64,000 nt of DNA from Verrucomicrobiaceae bacterium (GTDB taxonomy: Bacteria > Verrucomicrobiota > Verrucomicrobiia > Verrucomicrobiales > Verrucomicrobiaceae): contig CANIBP010000029.1 of the NCBI GenBank assembly GCA_947466075.1, forward strand, positions 1-64,000. Direction: 5' to 3'. Below, piece by piece: positions 26,912 to 36,273 of the stretch. The notes below the pieces were generated by a model. It was not told the origin of the DNA and did not search any database. It saw only the letters and a program-made list of their open reading frames with translations. Position numbers and translations under genes: made by a program. The first letter of the stretch is position 1. Each line of letters begins with the position of its first letter.

Positions 26912-27873
26912 GCATCACCTACCTCGAAGCCATTCGTGAGGCGCAATACGAGGCCCTGCGCCATGATCCCGCCGTGTTCCTCTACGGTCAGGACATCGCC
27001 ACCTTCGGCGGTGCCTTCAAGGCCACCAAGAATCTCAGCAAAGAATTTCCTGGCCGCGTCTTCGATTCGCCCATCAGCGAAGACGCCATGATCGGCATGG
27101 CCGTCGGTGCCGCCGTGGAAGGTGCCCGGCCCATCATCGAAATGCAGTTCGCCGACTTTTCCTCCGTCGGCTTCAATCAGATCATCAATCAGGCCGCCAC
27201 GCTCTACTGGCGCACGAATGTGCCGTGCCCCATCACCATTCGCATGCCCTCTGGTGGCACGGCGGGCAGCGGACCGTTTCACAGCCAGTCGATGGAGGCC
27301 ATCTACGCGCATTATCCCGGCCTCGTCATCGTCACGCCCGCCACCGTTGAAGACGCCTACTGGATGTTGCTCGACAGCGTCACGCTGAACGACCCCGTCA
27401 TCTACTGCGAGCACAAGTTCCTCTACTACCATCTCAAGGCCGATCAAATTGGCGAACGCAGCCTGCCCATCGGCAAAGCACGCATCGCACGCCCAGGTCG
27501 TCACGCCACCATCGTCACTTACAGCGCCATGGTGCACGAAGCCCTGCGTGCTGCGGAAGAACTTCAGCTCGACGGTTATCAAATCGAAGTCGTCGATCTC
27601 CGTTCCGTGAAGCCCATGGATACCGACACCATCCTCGCCTCCGTCGCCCGCACCGGTCGTCTGCTTGCTCTCGGTGAAGCGTTTCCTTGGGGCGGCGTTA
27701 CCGCTGAAATCATCGCCCGCGTCAGCAGCGAAGGCTTCCATCTGCTCGACGCCCCGCCCATGCGTTTGAACTCCAAGGACACCCCGATCCCGTATCATCC
27801 GAACCTCTGGAAATCGCATCGTCCCACCACCGCCACCATCGCCGCCGCCCTCCGCCGCCTGCTGCGCTATTAA
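26908..27873 (+). CDS. pdhB: Pyruvate dehydrogenase E1 component, beta subunit
   Basis: Pairs with E1 alpha to form the heterotetrameric decarboxylase. Seen: YGQDIATFGGAFKATKNL at the N-terminus, PIIEMQFADFSSVGFNQI (ThDP-pyrimidine-side glutamate region) and the C-terminal transketolase fold with VVDLRSVKPMDTDTI. 321 aa, usual length. ATGA overlap with pdhA, and 45 bp before the E2 gene. Confidence 0.93.
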   Translation: MSITYLEAIREAQYEALRHDPAVFLYGQDIATFGGAFKATKNLSKEFPGRVFDSPISEDAMIGMAVGAAVEGARPIIEMQFADFSSVGFNQIINQAATLYWRTNVPCPITIRMPSGGTAGSGPFHSQSMEAIYAHYPGLVIVTPATVEDAYWMLLDSVTLNDPVIYCEHKFLYYHLKADQIGERSLPIGKARIARPGRHATIVTYSAMVHEALRAAEELQLDGYQIEVVDLRSVKPMDTDTILASVARTGRLLALGEAFPWGGVTAEIIARVSSEGFHLLDAPPMRLNSKDTPIPYHPNLWKSHRPTTATIAAALRRLLRY

Positions 27874-27918
27874 ATTTGGCATTCGTCATTCTGTCATTCG
27901 TCATTCAACATTCTCGAG

Positions 27919-29157
27919 ATGCCCACCATCCCCATCCTGATGCCCCAGCTTGGCGAATCCATCGCCGAAGCCACCATTATTCGCATCCTTGTTGAACCTG
28001 GGCGCACCGTCGAGGCTGGCTGCGATCTCTTTGAGGTCGAGACCAACAAAGCCACCATGGCCGTCACCGCACCTTGCGCTGGCAAGACCGGCCAGATCGT
28101 CGCCACCACGCAGACCAGCTACGCCGTCGGCTCCACGCTCGCCGCGTTTGAAATCACCGATGCAGACGCCCAGTCCCTCGGCTTCAGTGAAGAATCCAAA
28201 CCTGCTTCACCAGCCCCGCGCACTAGCACCAGCGGCAGCGAAGAAGTCGAAAACCTCCACTTCAAGACCAGCGACAACGACGTCATTTCCACACGTCAGC
28301 CCACTGTTGAACCTGTCGTTGGCGGTCTGCCCGTTCCCGCTGGTGCAACAGGAGCCAGCTACATCTCCCCACGCATGCGCGCCCGCATGCTCGAACTTGG
28401 ATTGAACGCCTCCGACCTTGCCGGCGTTCCAGGCACCGGCGCTGGTGGCCGCGTCACTGTCGAAGACTTTGAAGCCTTTCTTCGCGCCCTTGAACAACAT
28501 CGCATGACGCCCGCCTCGCCCATGCGCATCGCTGTTGCTGATAGCATGCGCCGCAGTTGGGCACGACCTCTCGCCACCGTCGGCAGTCCCGTCATGCTTG
28601 ATGCATTGCTCGCGCATCGCAAAAAAGCCGATCCCAAACCCGGTCCCGCGCTCTACGTCATTCGCGCTCTTGCCCTAGCTCTGGCTGAAAACACCGCCTT
28701 CGCTGGACGCCTTGTCGGCAATCGCATCGTGCATCCTCTCGCCATCGACATCGGCTTCGCTGTCGAAGTCGATGACGGCGTCATGGTCCCCACGCTGCGC
28801 GAAGTCGAAAAGACTCCGCTCGTCAAACTGGTGCCCACCTACAACAAACTCGTCGAGCAGGCCCGCGCCCGCCGCCTTCCCAACGACGTCAATCGTCCCG
28901 GCATCGCCACCGTCACCAACTTCGGCACCTTCGGCATCGTCTGGGCCACGCCCATTCCTTTGCCCGAGCAAAACCTCGTTCTCGGCCTCGGTGCCGGCAG
29001 CAAAGTCCCCCATTGGAGCGAGGAAGTACAGCAGTTCATCCCTGTCACCGAAGCCGAACTCACCCTCAGCTTCGACCACCGCGTCCTCGACGGCGGCGGA
29101 GCCGGCCGTCTTCTCAAACGCGTCGCCGATCTCCTGCAAAAACCTGAACTGCTCTGA
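27919..29157 (+). CDS. pdhC: Dihydrolipoamide acetyltransferase (E2)
   Basis: Core of the dehydrogenase complex. Seen in order: one lipoyl domain (residues about 1-78) with the lipoylated Lys in VETNKATM; an Ala/Pro/Ser-rich linker; a peripheral-subunit-binding domain (ISPRMRARMLELGL ... GAGGRVTVEDF, about 140-180); a catalytic domain ending in FDHRVLDGGGAGRLL (active-site His and Asp). 412 aa with a single lipoyl domain. The E3 gene is not in the window. Confidence 0.93.
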   Translation: MPTIPILMPQLGESIAEATIIRILVEPGRTVEAGCDLFEVETNKATMAVTAPCAGKTGQIVATTQTSYAVGSTLAAFEITDADAQSLGFSEESKPASPAPRTSTSGSEEVENLHFKTSDNDVISTRQPTVEPVVGGLPVPAGATGASYISPRMRARMLELGLNASDLAGVPGTGAGGRVTVEDFEAFLRALEQHRMTPASPMRIAVADSMRRSWARPLATVGSPVMLDALLAHRKKADPKPGPALYVIRALALALAENTAFAGRLVGNRIVHPLAIDIGFAVEVDDGVMVPTLREVEKTPLVKLVPTYNKLVEQARARRLPNDVNRPGIATVTNFGTFGIVWATPIPLPEQNLVLGLGAGSKVPHWSEEVQQFIPVTEAELTLSFDHRVLDGGGAGRLLKRVADLLQKPELL

Positions 29158-29197
29158 GAAGGGAGCGCGTGCACTCCTGCCCGCATTAAAGCAGCGC

Positions 29198-29776
29198 ATG
29201 CAAGACAAACCCACGCTTCGCCAGCACCTGCGCGAACGCCTTCGTGCCCTCGATCCTGCCTTCATCGCAAGCGCCAGCCAGCAGATCGCCGAAAATATTT
29301 CGCGTCTCGCCGCTGCGTGGCCCCCAGGCACCACCATCGCCCTCTTCGGTGGCCTCAAAGGTGAACCCGACCTCCTTCCGCATCTTCTCCCCGCACTCAA
29401 CACGCAAGGAGTCCGCTCATGCTTTTTCCAAATCGAAAGCTCAGCACTGATGCCACGCCAGATTAACGGCCTCGATGATCTGCAACGCGGTTCAATGAAC
29501 GCATGGGAACCAAAACCCCATTGCCCACGCCTCGATATCTCAGCGCTCGACATCATCCTCATCCCCGGCCTTGCTTTCACCCGCGATGGCTCACGTCTCG
29601 GCCGCGGCGGCGGCTATTATGACCGCCTTCTCGCCAATCCCACCTGCCGCGCCAAACGCATTGCTATCGCCTTCGGTCTTCAGATCGTCGATTCCATCCC
29701 TGTTGAGTCACACGATCAACGCATCCATCAAATCATCACCGAATCCGGCTTGATCCAACCAGCAGTGTCCCATTAG
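29198..29776 (+). CDS. 5-formyltetrahydrofolate cyclo-ligase family protein
   Basis: ATP-dependent conversion of 5-formyl-THF to 5,10-methenyl-THF (family role). Seen: the signature GRGGGYYDRLL (about residues 137-147) and PGLAFTRDGSRLG, with the basic N-terminal RQHLRERL. 192 aa from the ATG at 29198, the usual size; the frame is open much further upstream, but that part overlaps the E2 gene and is not homologous. Confidence 0.9.
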   Translation: MQDKPTLRQHLRERLRALDPAFIASASQQIAENISRLAAAWPPGTTIALFGGLKGEPDLLPHLLPALNTQGVRSCFFQIESSALMPRQINGLDDLQRGSMNAWEPKPHCPRLDISALDIILIPGLAFTRDGSRLGRGGGYYDRLLANPTCRAKRIAIAFGLQIVDSIPVESHDQRIHQIITESGLIQPAVSH

Positions 29777-29808
29777 TGGAGATCAGTGGTTAAACTCTTC
29801 AGTCATTC

Positions 29809-30657
29809 ATGAAACAGCTCCTCGAAATCATCCAGTCCGGCACTGCATACTTGGAGAAACGCAAGATCGAGGAAGCCCGCCTCAACATGGAGCATCTCCT
29901 CGCCCACGTCCTCGGCTGCCGTCGGCTCGATCTCTACCTCCGCTTCAATGAAACCGTTCCTGAAGCCGATCTGGTCACCCTGCGCGAACTTCTCCGCCGT
30001 CGTGGTGAAGGCGAACCCTTGCAGCATCTCCTCGGCACCGTCGAATTTTGCGGCCACGAATTCATCAGCGACCACCGCGCTCTCATCCCGCGACCTGAAA
30101 CCGAAACCCTCGTCGAACTCATCCTCAAAAAAATCGCCACACCACCGGCGCGAGTGCTCGACATGGCCACCGGCTCCGGCTGCATCGGTCTCAGCCTCGC
30201 CAAAGCCTGGCCCTTGAGTGAAATCATCCTCGCCGATATCAGCGAAGACGCCCTCGACCTCGCCCGCCTCAATGCCTCACGTCTCAGCGCAAATATAAAA
30301 CTTCTGCGCAGCGATCTCTTTGAAAAAATCTCCGGCACCTTCGATCTCATCGTCGCCAACCTCCCCTACATCCCTAGCGCCGAAATCCAAACCCTCAGTC
30401 CCGAAGTCAAACGCGACCCTGTTCTCGCCCTCGACGGTGGCCCCGACGGCCTCCGCATTATCGAACGCTTCCTCACCGACGCCCTGCCGCATTTCAATTC
30501 AAACGCCCTCATCGCCCTCGAAGTCGGTAACGATCAGGGCGCTCCCGTTGCCAGTCGCTGCACGGAACTCGGCTATCTCAACACTACCACCGCTCCCGAC
30601 CTCGCCGGTATCCACCGCTTCGTCTTTGCTATAGTTCCCCCATCCCACCCCGCTTGA
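29809..30657 (+). CDS. prmC: Release-factor glutamine methyltransferase
   Basis: Methylates the GGQ glutamine of peptide-chain release factors. Seen: an N-terminal helical domain, YFCGHEF-like segment (VEFCGHEFISDHRALIPRPE), SAM motif DMATGSGCIGLSLAKAW (about residues 118-134), and the catalytic tetrapeptide region IVANLPYIPS, with NLPY where most family members have NPPY. 282 aa. The 3' end overlaps the convergent enolase-superfamily gene by 29 bp. Confidence 0.9.
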   Translation: MKQLLEIIQSGTAYLEKRKIEEARLNMEHLLAHVLGCRRLDLYLRFNETVPEADLVTLRELLRRRGEGEPLQHLLGTVEFCGHEFISDHRALIPRPETETLVELILKKIATPPARVLDMATGSGCIGLSLAKAWPLSEIILADISEDALDLARLNASRLSANIKLLRSDLFEKISGTFDLIVANLPYIPSAEIQTLSPEVKRDPVLALDGGPDGLRIIERFLTDALPHFNSNALIALEVGNDQGAPVASRCTELGYLNTTTAPDLAGIHRFVFAIVPPSHPA

Positions 30658-32053
30658 TCCAGTCATTCAGCGGCTCGAATTGAGTCACATCCAGCGTGAT
30701 GCTGCAGCCAAAGGGTGCGGCATTCACGCTTTGCAAATCGAGTGATCCGCTCTCGATGCGCAGTGTTGCAAAACCTTTGGCGTGGCGTTGATACAAGTCG
30801 GCATGCTGCTCAATCATCGCATCTTGCGTTTTGGATGAGTGCATGCTCAGACCACGGAAATAATGATGGCCGTTGCGTTCCACATGGGTGATGCCGAGCA
30901 GGGCCATGACACTCAAGTCTTGAAGCAAGGCCACCGGTCCTGCGTTCGCGAGATCTTCGCCACTCAAGATCGGCCCGCCGGGGATGCTTGCAGCGCGTTT
31001 TTTTAGCAAGGCGGCATTGGCGAGGCCTTTGACGATGCCTTTGCAGTTCTTGTGGCTCGTGCCGCGATAGCCAAGATCTAGCGCACGTGGCAGATCGGCC
31101 ATAGAGCCGTCGCTTTCGTCAATGATCATGCCCAGCCCATCGCCAACGGCTTCGTTCAACGCTTTGGAGCGATGCAGCGGCTGTTCGATGAGTAGCAGGC
31201 TGCGGAACAACGGCGCGAGCGCGGTATCCGCGCTCAGTGTCGCATAAAAATCGCGGAAGCTAGCCAGATCGTAGAACTGCTCGTTGCCATCCAGCGTTGC
31301 ATGAAAGCCATCTGGGCAATGGGCATTGATGACACGAGTTATCTCACGCAGACGCGGCAGATCGGTCTCAGGTTTGCCGCAAACTTTGATTTTGAAATAG
31401 CGCAGACCGTACGCACGAATGTTTTCTTCCAGCGTGTAGGGCAGCCCGTCATTCAGCGCACCATCCGCCGCCGTCAATGGATCACCGAGACCGACCGTGT
31501 GTCGCGCATATATGCGTTTCAGCGGGTGTGGCGCGATGACATCGCTCACGCGCATGCCGTGCAGTTCCTCACGCACGGCTCCGAGATCAATGCCGAGCAC
31601 GTCGGAGCGCAGCACCGCATGCAGCGGCTGCCTCAGTGCCTTGCATAGGCCATCAAGCACCGCACGCTCGATCAAACTCACGCCCAGATTCGCCAGCAGT
31701 GGCGGCACCGCCTTCACCTGGGACCAGTTCGTTTGCTCCGCATACAGATTCTGCCACCATGCGAAGAACCCTGTCGCCTTTTCCGCCGCCAGTCGTGCGA
31801 TGCGAGAGGCATTCTGAATCACCGCGATCATCTCGGCCAGATCTACTTCGAATAGCGTGTCCGGGCTCTTCGTGAACCACTTCGGCGGCAGTCCTTCACT
31901 CGCGAGTCCGGTCACCGCCTTGCCATCTACCAGCAAATTCACCGTCACAAACAAATGCGGCAGTGCACTCATGCTAGCGATGCCATACTTAAACGGAAAC
32001 CGCGTATGCATCGGTAGCACATGAAACTGGAAGCGCTCAATGGTAAAACTCAT
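30629..32053 (-). CDS. Enolase-superfamily (mandelate racemase/muconate lactonising-like) enzyme
   Basis: Seen: a C-terminal TIM-barrel with YFKIKVCGKPETD (KxK catalytic motif, about residue 215), and acidic metal-ligand candidates in HATLDGNEQFYD, LLLIEQPLHR and MIIDESDGS, spaced as in the superfamily. 474 aa, longer than the typical 350-400 because of an extended N-terminal capping region. The reaction always abstracts a proton alpha to a carboxylate; the substrate cannot be told. Confidence 0.82.
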   Translation of the reverse strand: MSFTIERFQFHVLPMHTRFPFKYGIASMSALPHLFVTVNLLVDGKAVTGLASEGLPPKWFTKSPDTLFEVDLAEMIAVIQNASRIARLAAEKATGFFAWWQNLYAEQTNWSQVKAVPPLLANLGVSLIERAVLDGLCKALRQPLHAVLRSDVLGIDLGAVREELHGMRVSDVIAPHPLKRIYARHTVGLGDPLTAADGALNDGLPYTLEENIRAYGLRYFKIKVCGKPETDLPRLREITRVINAHCPDGFHATLDGNEQFYDLASFRDFYATLSADTALAPLFRSLLLIEQPLHRSKALNEAVGDGLGMIIDESDGSMADLPRALDLGYRGTSHKNCKGIVKGLANAALLKKRAASIPGGPILSGEDLANAGPVALLQDLSVMALLGITHVERNGHHYFRGLSMHSSKTQDAMIEQHADLYQRHAKGFATLRIESGSLDLQSVNAAPFGCSITLDVTQFEPLNDWIKRGGMGEL

Positions 32054-32140
32054 GGCAGAAAAGACCTATCAACGGTCAAGGCGTCAAGCAGTCAAGGTTC
32101 GCGACCCTTGACCCACTTGACCTTTTGACGCGGCGCCCTC

Positions 32141-35100
32141 CTACACCAACACCGCCGGAGACTCTTCTTCCTGCGCTTCGATCTCAGTGAGACGTTCCTG
32201 CTGTTCGTCCATGCTTTCGAGGCGTGGCCGGTCGGCGGGAGCGTCGAGCTGGAGTTCCTCCACGGATTTGGTCGTGCCACGGGTGTCCTCGGTCGTCATG
32301 CGCACGCCTACAGGCTTGCTGATGCCGAATTCCTGCATCGTCACGCCGTAGATCACATCGGCGCGGCTCATGGTACGTTTGTTGTGGGTGACGATGATGA
32401 ATTGCGAGTTGTCGATGAACTTGTCGAGCATCTTGAGGAAGCGGCCGATGTTGGTTTCATCGAGCGGGGCGTCCAACTCATCCAACACGCAGAAAGGGCT
32501 GGGTTTGACCTGATAGATCGAGAACAGCAGTGCCACGGCGGTCATGCTGCGCTCACCACCGGAGAGGAGGCTGATGGTTTGCAGCTTCTTGCCCGGCGGT
32601 TTGGCGATGATTTCGATGCCGGACTCCAGCGGGTCGCCTTCGTCGATGAGCATGAGGTCGGCTTTTGCCTGCGCACCAAAGAGTTCGCGGAAGTTGTCGT
32701 GGAAGAAGCCGCGCACCTGCGTGAATGTCTCAACGAACATGGTCTTCGTGGTCTCGTTGATCTTCGCGATGACCTGCAGCAGTTCGTCCTTCGATTTGAC
32801 GAGGTCGTTGTGCTGCGTGTCGAGGAAGTTGTGTCGTTCTTCGAGTTCTTCGAACTCTTGAATGGCGTCGAGATTGACTGGGCCGATGCCTTCGAGCTTC
32901 TGGCGCAGTTCATAGACGACCTCCATGACGAAGGCCCAGTCGGGCTGTGCTTCTTCGCCAGGGATGACGATGTTTTCGAGGTCTTCGTCGTCATCGCGGT
33001 TGGAGATCGCGGGGACTTCTTTGACCTCAGGTTCTTCAATGGCTTCTGTTTGGTCAGAAACTTCAGACACAGTTGTTTCAGTGCTTTCAGACGAATCGGA
33101 ATTTTCTGCGGCATTCGCGGCCGCCTTTTTGCCACGACTGCGGGCTTTTTTCTGCTCCTCAATGGTGACCATGAGAACGTGGTAATCAGGCTCGAAGGCT
33201 TCGATGTGGAAGCTGTAGCGCTCTTGAACCTGATTGATGAGGTTTTCGAGGCGAAGATCGACACGGGTGAGGGCGACTTCAGCACGGTTACGCGATTCGT
33301 TGAGGCCGTTGTAGCTCTGACGCAGCTGCGTGAGCTGGGTTTCGAGCTGGCTGACCTGCTCGAACAATCCGGCGCGTTCCTCGGTGCGGGCTTGCAGATG
33401 TTCTTCGATGGCGGCGATGGCTCCGCGCTGTGATTCGATTTGCTCTTGGAAGCGGGCGTTTTCAGCATCGCTCTGCTGAATGCGGACGCGCCAGGTATTG
33501 ATCTCTTCGGAGAAACGATTCATGCCAGCCTGCAATTCCTGCAAGCGCACACCAAGCGGTGCCTTTTGGCGTTCGATGGAATGCAGCGCGCTCTGCTCAA
33601 GAGCGAGTGCGGTGCGGAGTTCATTGAGGCGCTCGCTGGATTCGAGTTCGCGACGGAGGAAGGACTCCATTTCGAGTTCGAGCTCGCCTTCACGAACGCG
33701 GGAGGACTCAAGCTGCTCCTGTGCGATGGCCGCAGCCTCACGGAGTTGATTGATCTGGCTCTCGGAGCCGCCGATGCGCTCCTGAATCTGGTTCTGGTCC
33801 CACTCGACGCTTTCAAGCTTCGCGGTGGCTTGTTGCAGCGCACGCTGGACGACGCTGATCTTGCCTTGGTACTGCGAGAAACCTTCACGCGCACGCTGAC
33901 TTTGCTCGCGGAGGGAAACTTCCTCGCGCTGCATGTCTTCGAGCTGGGCGCTGACGGTTTTCACCGCGTCTTCCTTCTCCATGAACTGAAGTTCGAGCGC
34001 TTCGACCTCGGTGCGGAGCTGGCGTACTTCGGCTTCGCGACGCAGGGTAGAAGAGCCTTCTTCCTTGCTGGCACCGCCGTTGATGATGCCGTCGGTGGAG
34101 ATGAATTCGCCGCGCATCGTGGCGATGGCGAGGTGCGGCATCTCACGCTTCATGCGCAGCGCGGTGTGCAGGTCATCGACGATAATCACGTTGTGCAGCA
34201 GGTGATCAATGAGGCTCTGCACGCCGGTTTTGACGCGGACTTTGTCCGTGGCCCAGGCGATGGCACCAGCAGGCATGAGTTCGCGATCCGCAGCGTTGCG
34301 CAGGTTGCAGAAATCATGCGGCACGAGCGATGCACGACCCATTTTGTGATCGGTGAGGCGGTCGATGATCTGCGCGGCGAGTTCGCTCTCGGTGAGCAGC
34401 ACCGCTTGCAAATGATCTTTGAGCGCGGCTTCGATCGCAGGGATGAAATCGGGATCGACTTCGATGCTGGAGGCGAGCAGGCCGCGAACGCCGGTAGAAT
34501 AAACCTCGGGATTGTCGAGGCCGCTGAGGACGCTCTGCGTGCCGGAGGAGAGGCCTTCGCCTTTTTGCAGCAGTTGTTCGAGAATTTCGAGGCGTGACTT
34601 GCGCTGGGTGAGGTTGCGCTGGAGACCGTTGAGTTCGTTGTTCATCGCGTCGCGCTGGCGACGGCGTTCGATGATCTCGCGAGCGCAATCCTTGGCCTTC
34701 TCGTCGAGTTGATTGCGCGTTTCTTCGAGTTCCTGGATGTTGCGTTGCAGTTCGTCGTATTCGATCTGGCTGGACTCACGGGCCTGCGCGGCGGTTTGAC
34801 GATCATGCGCGAGCGATTCGTGACGCTGACGATCAGCGGAGATTTGATTGCTCAAGGACTGCGCACGCGCCTCACTGGCGGCCATCTGGCCTTCGAATTG
34901 GCGAATCGATTCGCGAATACTGCGGCGGTCGCTTTCGAGGCGACTACGCTCAGGCAGGATGCTCTGATGCACGCTGACGTGCTCGTTCATCGCGAGTTGG
35001 CGTGTCTGAATGTTGTTGGTGATGGCGAGGAGTTGCTCGTCGGCATTCGCGAGATCGCGACGGGCCTGATCGAGTAGTTCTTCGTTGGCTGCGATCTGTT

Positions 35101-36067
35101 CTTCGTTCTGGCGGATGCGACCCTCGAGTTCCTCGCTGCGCTCCTTGTTGAATCCGATGCGGCCTTCGGCGCTCTGCATCTGCGAGCGGAGTTCCTGCGC
35201 CTGCTGGCGTGCCTGGCTGATCTGGGATTCGAGAGCGTGGTAGGCTTCACGCGTTTGCGCGGCTTCCGTTTCGGCGGTTTGCAGTTTGCGCTGCAGCTCC
35301 TCAATCTGGTTTGCCAGCATGCGCACCTGATTCTCTGACTCGGACTTCTCGCCGCTGAACTCGGTGTATTGCTTATGCGCGAGGTGGGTGTCGAGCAGAC
35401 GCGTGTCTTCGAGCAGAGTCTGATAACGGCGTGCTTTGGCCGCCTGACGCTGCAAGGTGCCCATCTGACGCTTCACTTCAGCGACGATGTCGGCGACGCG
35501 AAGCAGATTGGCTTCGGTGTATTCAAGTTTGCGCAGCGCTTCCCGCTTCTGTGATTTGAACTTAGTGATGCCAGCAGCTTCTTCAAAGACGGTGCGTCGA
35601 TCTTCGGGCTTCGAACTGAGCAGCATGTCGATCTGGCCCTGCGCCATGATCGAGTAAGCGGCACGACCGATGCCGGTGCCGGCGATGAGATCGTGAATGT
35701 CTTTGAGTCTGCAGACCGTGTTGTTGAGGCGGTATTCGCTGCGACCATCGCGGAATACGCGGCGTGTCAGTGCGACTTCATTGAAATCGACCTTCAGCGA
35801 TTCCTCGCAGTCCGCCATGGTGAGCGTGACTTCGGCAAGGCCCACAGGTTTGCGCTTATCGGTTCCATTGAAGATGACGTCGGCCATTTCATCGCCACGC
35901 AATGCTTTGGCAGAGGTTTCACCGAGCACCCAGCGGATGGCATCGACCACGTTCGATTTGCCGCAGCCATTCGGACCGACAATGCCCGTGACGCCTTTGT
36001 GGAATTCAAAGTGGGTCTTGTCCGCGAAGGACTTGAAGCCGTGAAGGGTGAGGCTCTTGAGATACAT
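32141..36067 (-). CDS. smc: Chromosome segregation ATPase SMC
   Basis: Condensin ATPase that organises and segregates the chromosome. Seen: N-terminal Walker A GIVGPNGCGKSNVVDAIRWV (about 29-48), long coiled coils (about 170-500 and 680-1000), a hinge at about 510-660, and C-terminal signature LLSGGERSMTAVALLFSIYQ with Walker B PFCVLDELDAPLD. 1308 aa against the usual 1150-1200: there is an acidic Ser/Thr/Glu-rich insert at about 990-1060 in the C-terminal coiled coil and a roughly 60-residue charged tail after the D-loop. scpA and scpB are not in the window. Confidence 0.96.
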   Translation of the reverse strand: MYLKSLTLHGFKSFADKTHFEFHKGVTGIVGPNGCGKSNVVDAIRWVLGETSAKALRGDEMADVIFNGTDKRKPVGLAEVTLTMADCEESLKVDFNEVALTRRVFRDGRSEYRLNNTVCRLKDIHDLIAGTGIGRAAYSIMAQGQIDMLLSSKPEDRRTVFEEAAGITKFKSQKREALRKLEYTEANLLRVADIVAEVKRQMGTLQRQAAKARRYQTLLEDTRLLDTHLAHKQYTEFSGEKSESENQVRMLANQIEELQRKLQTAETEAAQTREAYHALESQISQARQQAQELRSQMQSAEGRIGFNKERSEELEGRIRQNEEQIAANEELLDQARRDLANADEQLLAITNNIQTRQLAMNEHVSVHQSILPERSRLESDRRSIRESIRQFEGQMAASEARAQSLSNQISADRQRHESLAHDRQTAAQARESSQIEYDELQRNIQELEETRNQLDEKAKDCAREIIERRRQRDAMNNELNGLQRNLTQRKSRLEILEQLLQKGEGLSSGTQSVLSGLDNPEVYSTGVRGLLASSIEVDPDFIPAIEAALKDHLQAVLLTESELAAQIIDRLTDHKMGRASLVPHDFCNLRNAADRELMPAGAIAWATDKVRVKTGVQSLIDHLLHNVIIVDDLHTALRMKREMPHLAIATMRGEFISTDGIINGGASKEEGSSTLRREAEVRQLRTEVEALELQFMEKEDAVKTVSAQLEDMQREEVSLREQSQRAREGFSQYQGKISVVQRALQQATAKLESVEWDQNQIQERIGGSESQINQLREAAAIAQEQLESSRVREGELELEMESFLRRELESSERLNELRTALALEQSALHSIERQKAPLGVRLQELQAGMNRFSEEINTWRVRIQQSDAENARFQEQIESQRGAIAAIEEHLQARTEERAGLFEQVSQLETQLTQLRQSYNGLNESRNRAEVALTRVDLRLENLINQVQERYSFHIEAFEPDYHVLMVTIEEQKKARSRGKKAAANAAENSDSSESTETTVSEVSDQTEAIEEPEVKEVPAISNRDDDEDLENIVIPGEEAQPDWAFVMEVVYELRQKLEGIGPVNLDAIQEFEELEERHNFLDTQHNDLVKSKDELLQVIAKINETTKTMFVETFTQVRGFFHDNFRELFGAQAKADLMLIDEGDPLESGIEIIAKPPGKKLQTISLLSGGERSMTAVALLFSIYQVKPSPFCVLDELDAPLDETNIGRFLKMLDKFIDNSQFIIVTHNKRTMSRADVIYGVTMQEFGISKPVGVRMTTEDTRGTTKSVEELQLDAPADRPRLESMDEQQERLTEIEAQEEESPAVLV

Positions 36068-36273
36068 GATGAAAAAGGTCGAATGGCGAAGGCGGAATGA
36101 CGAATGCCGGAAAAAAGGAGTGCTGAGATGGATTGAACCATTCCATGCCCCATGCCCGCAAGAACGAAGGTCATTTTTCCCTTATCTTGGGCTTAGTTAA
36201 GGGTTCCGAAGCAAGATGTGGGATTTTTCGACCACCAAAAGCTGTGAATAAACGCGTTGCCTGTGAATAAGTT
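36068..36273. other. Intergenic region upstream of smc with two DnaA-box-like sites
   Basis: 206-bp spacer between smc and the BatA-like gene. It holds two copies of TGTGAATAA (36243-36251 and 36262-36270), the reverse complement of TTATTCACA, which fits the DnaA consensus TTATNCACA. They are 19 bp apart in the same orientation. No third box or long AT-rich unwinding element was seen. The smc promoter is presumably also here. Confidence 0.35.
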
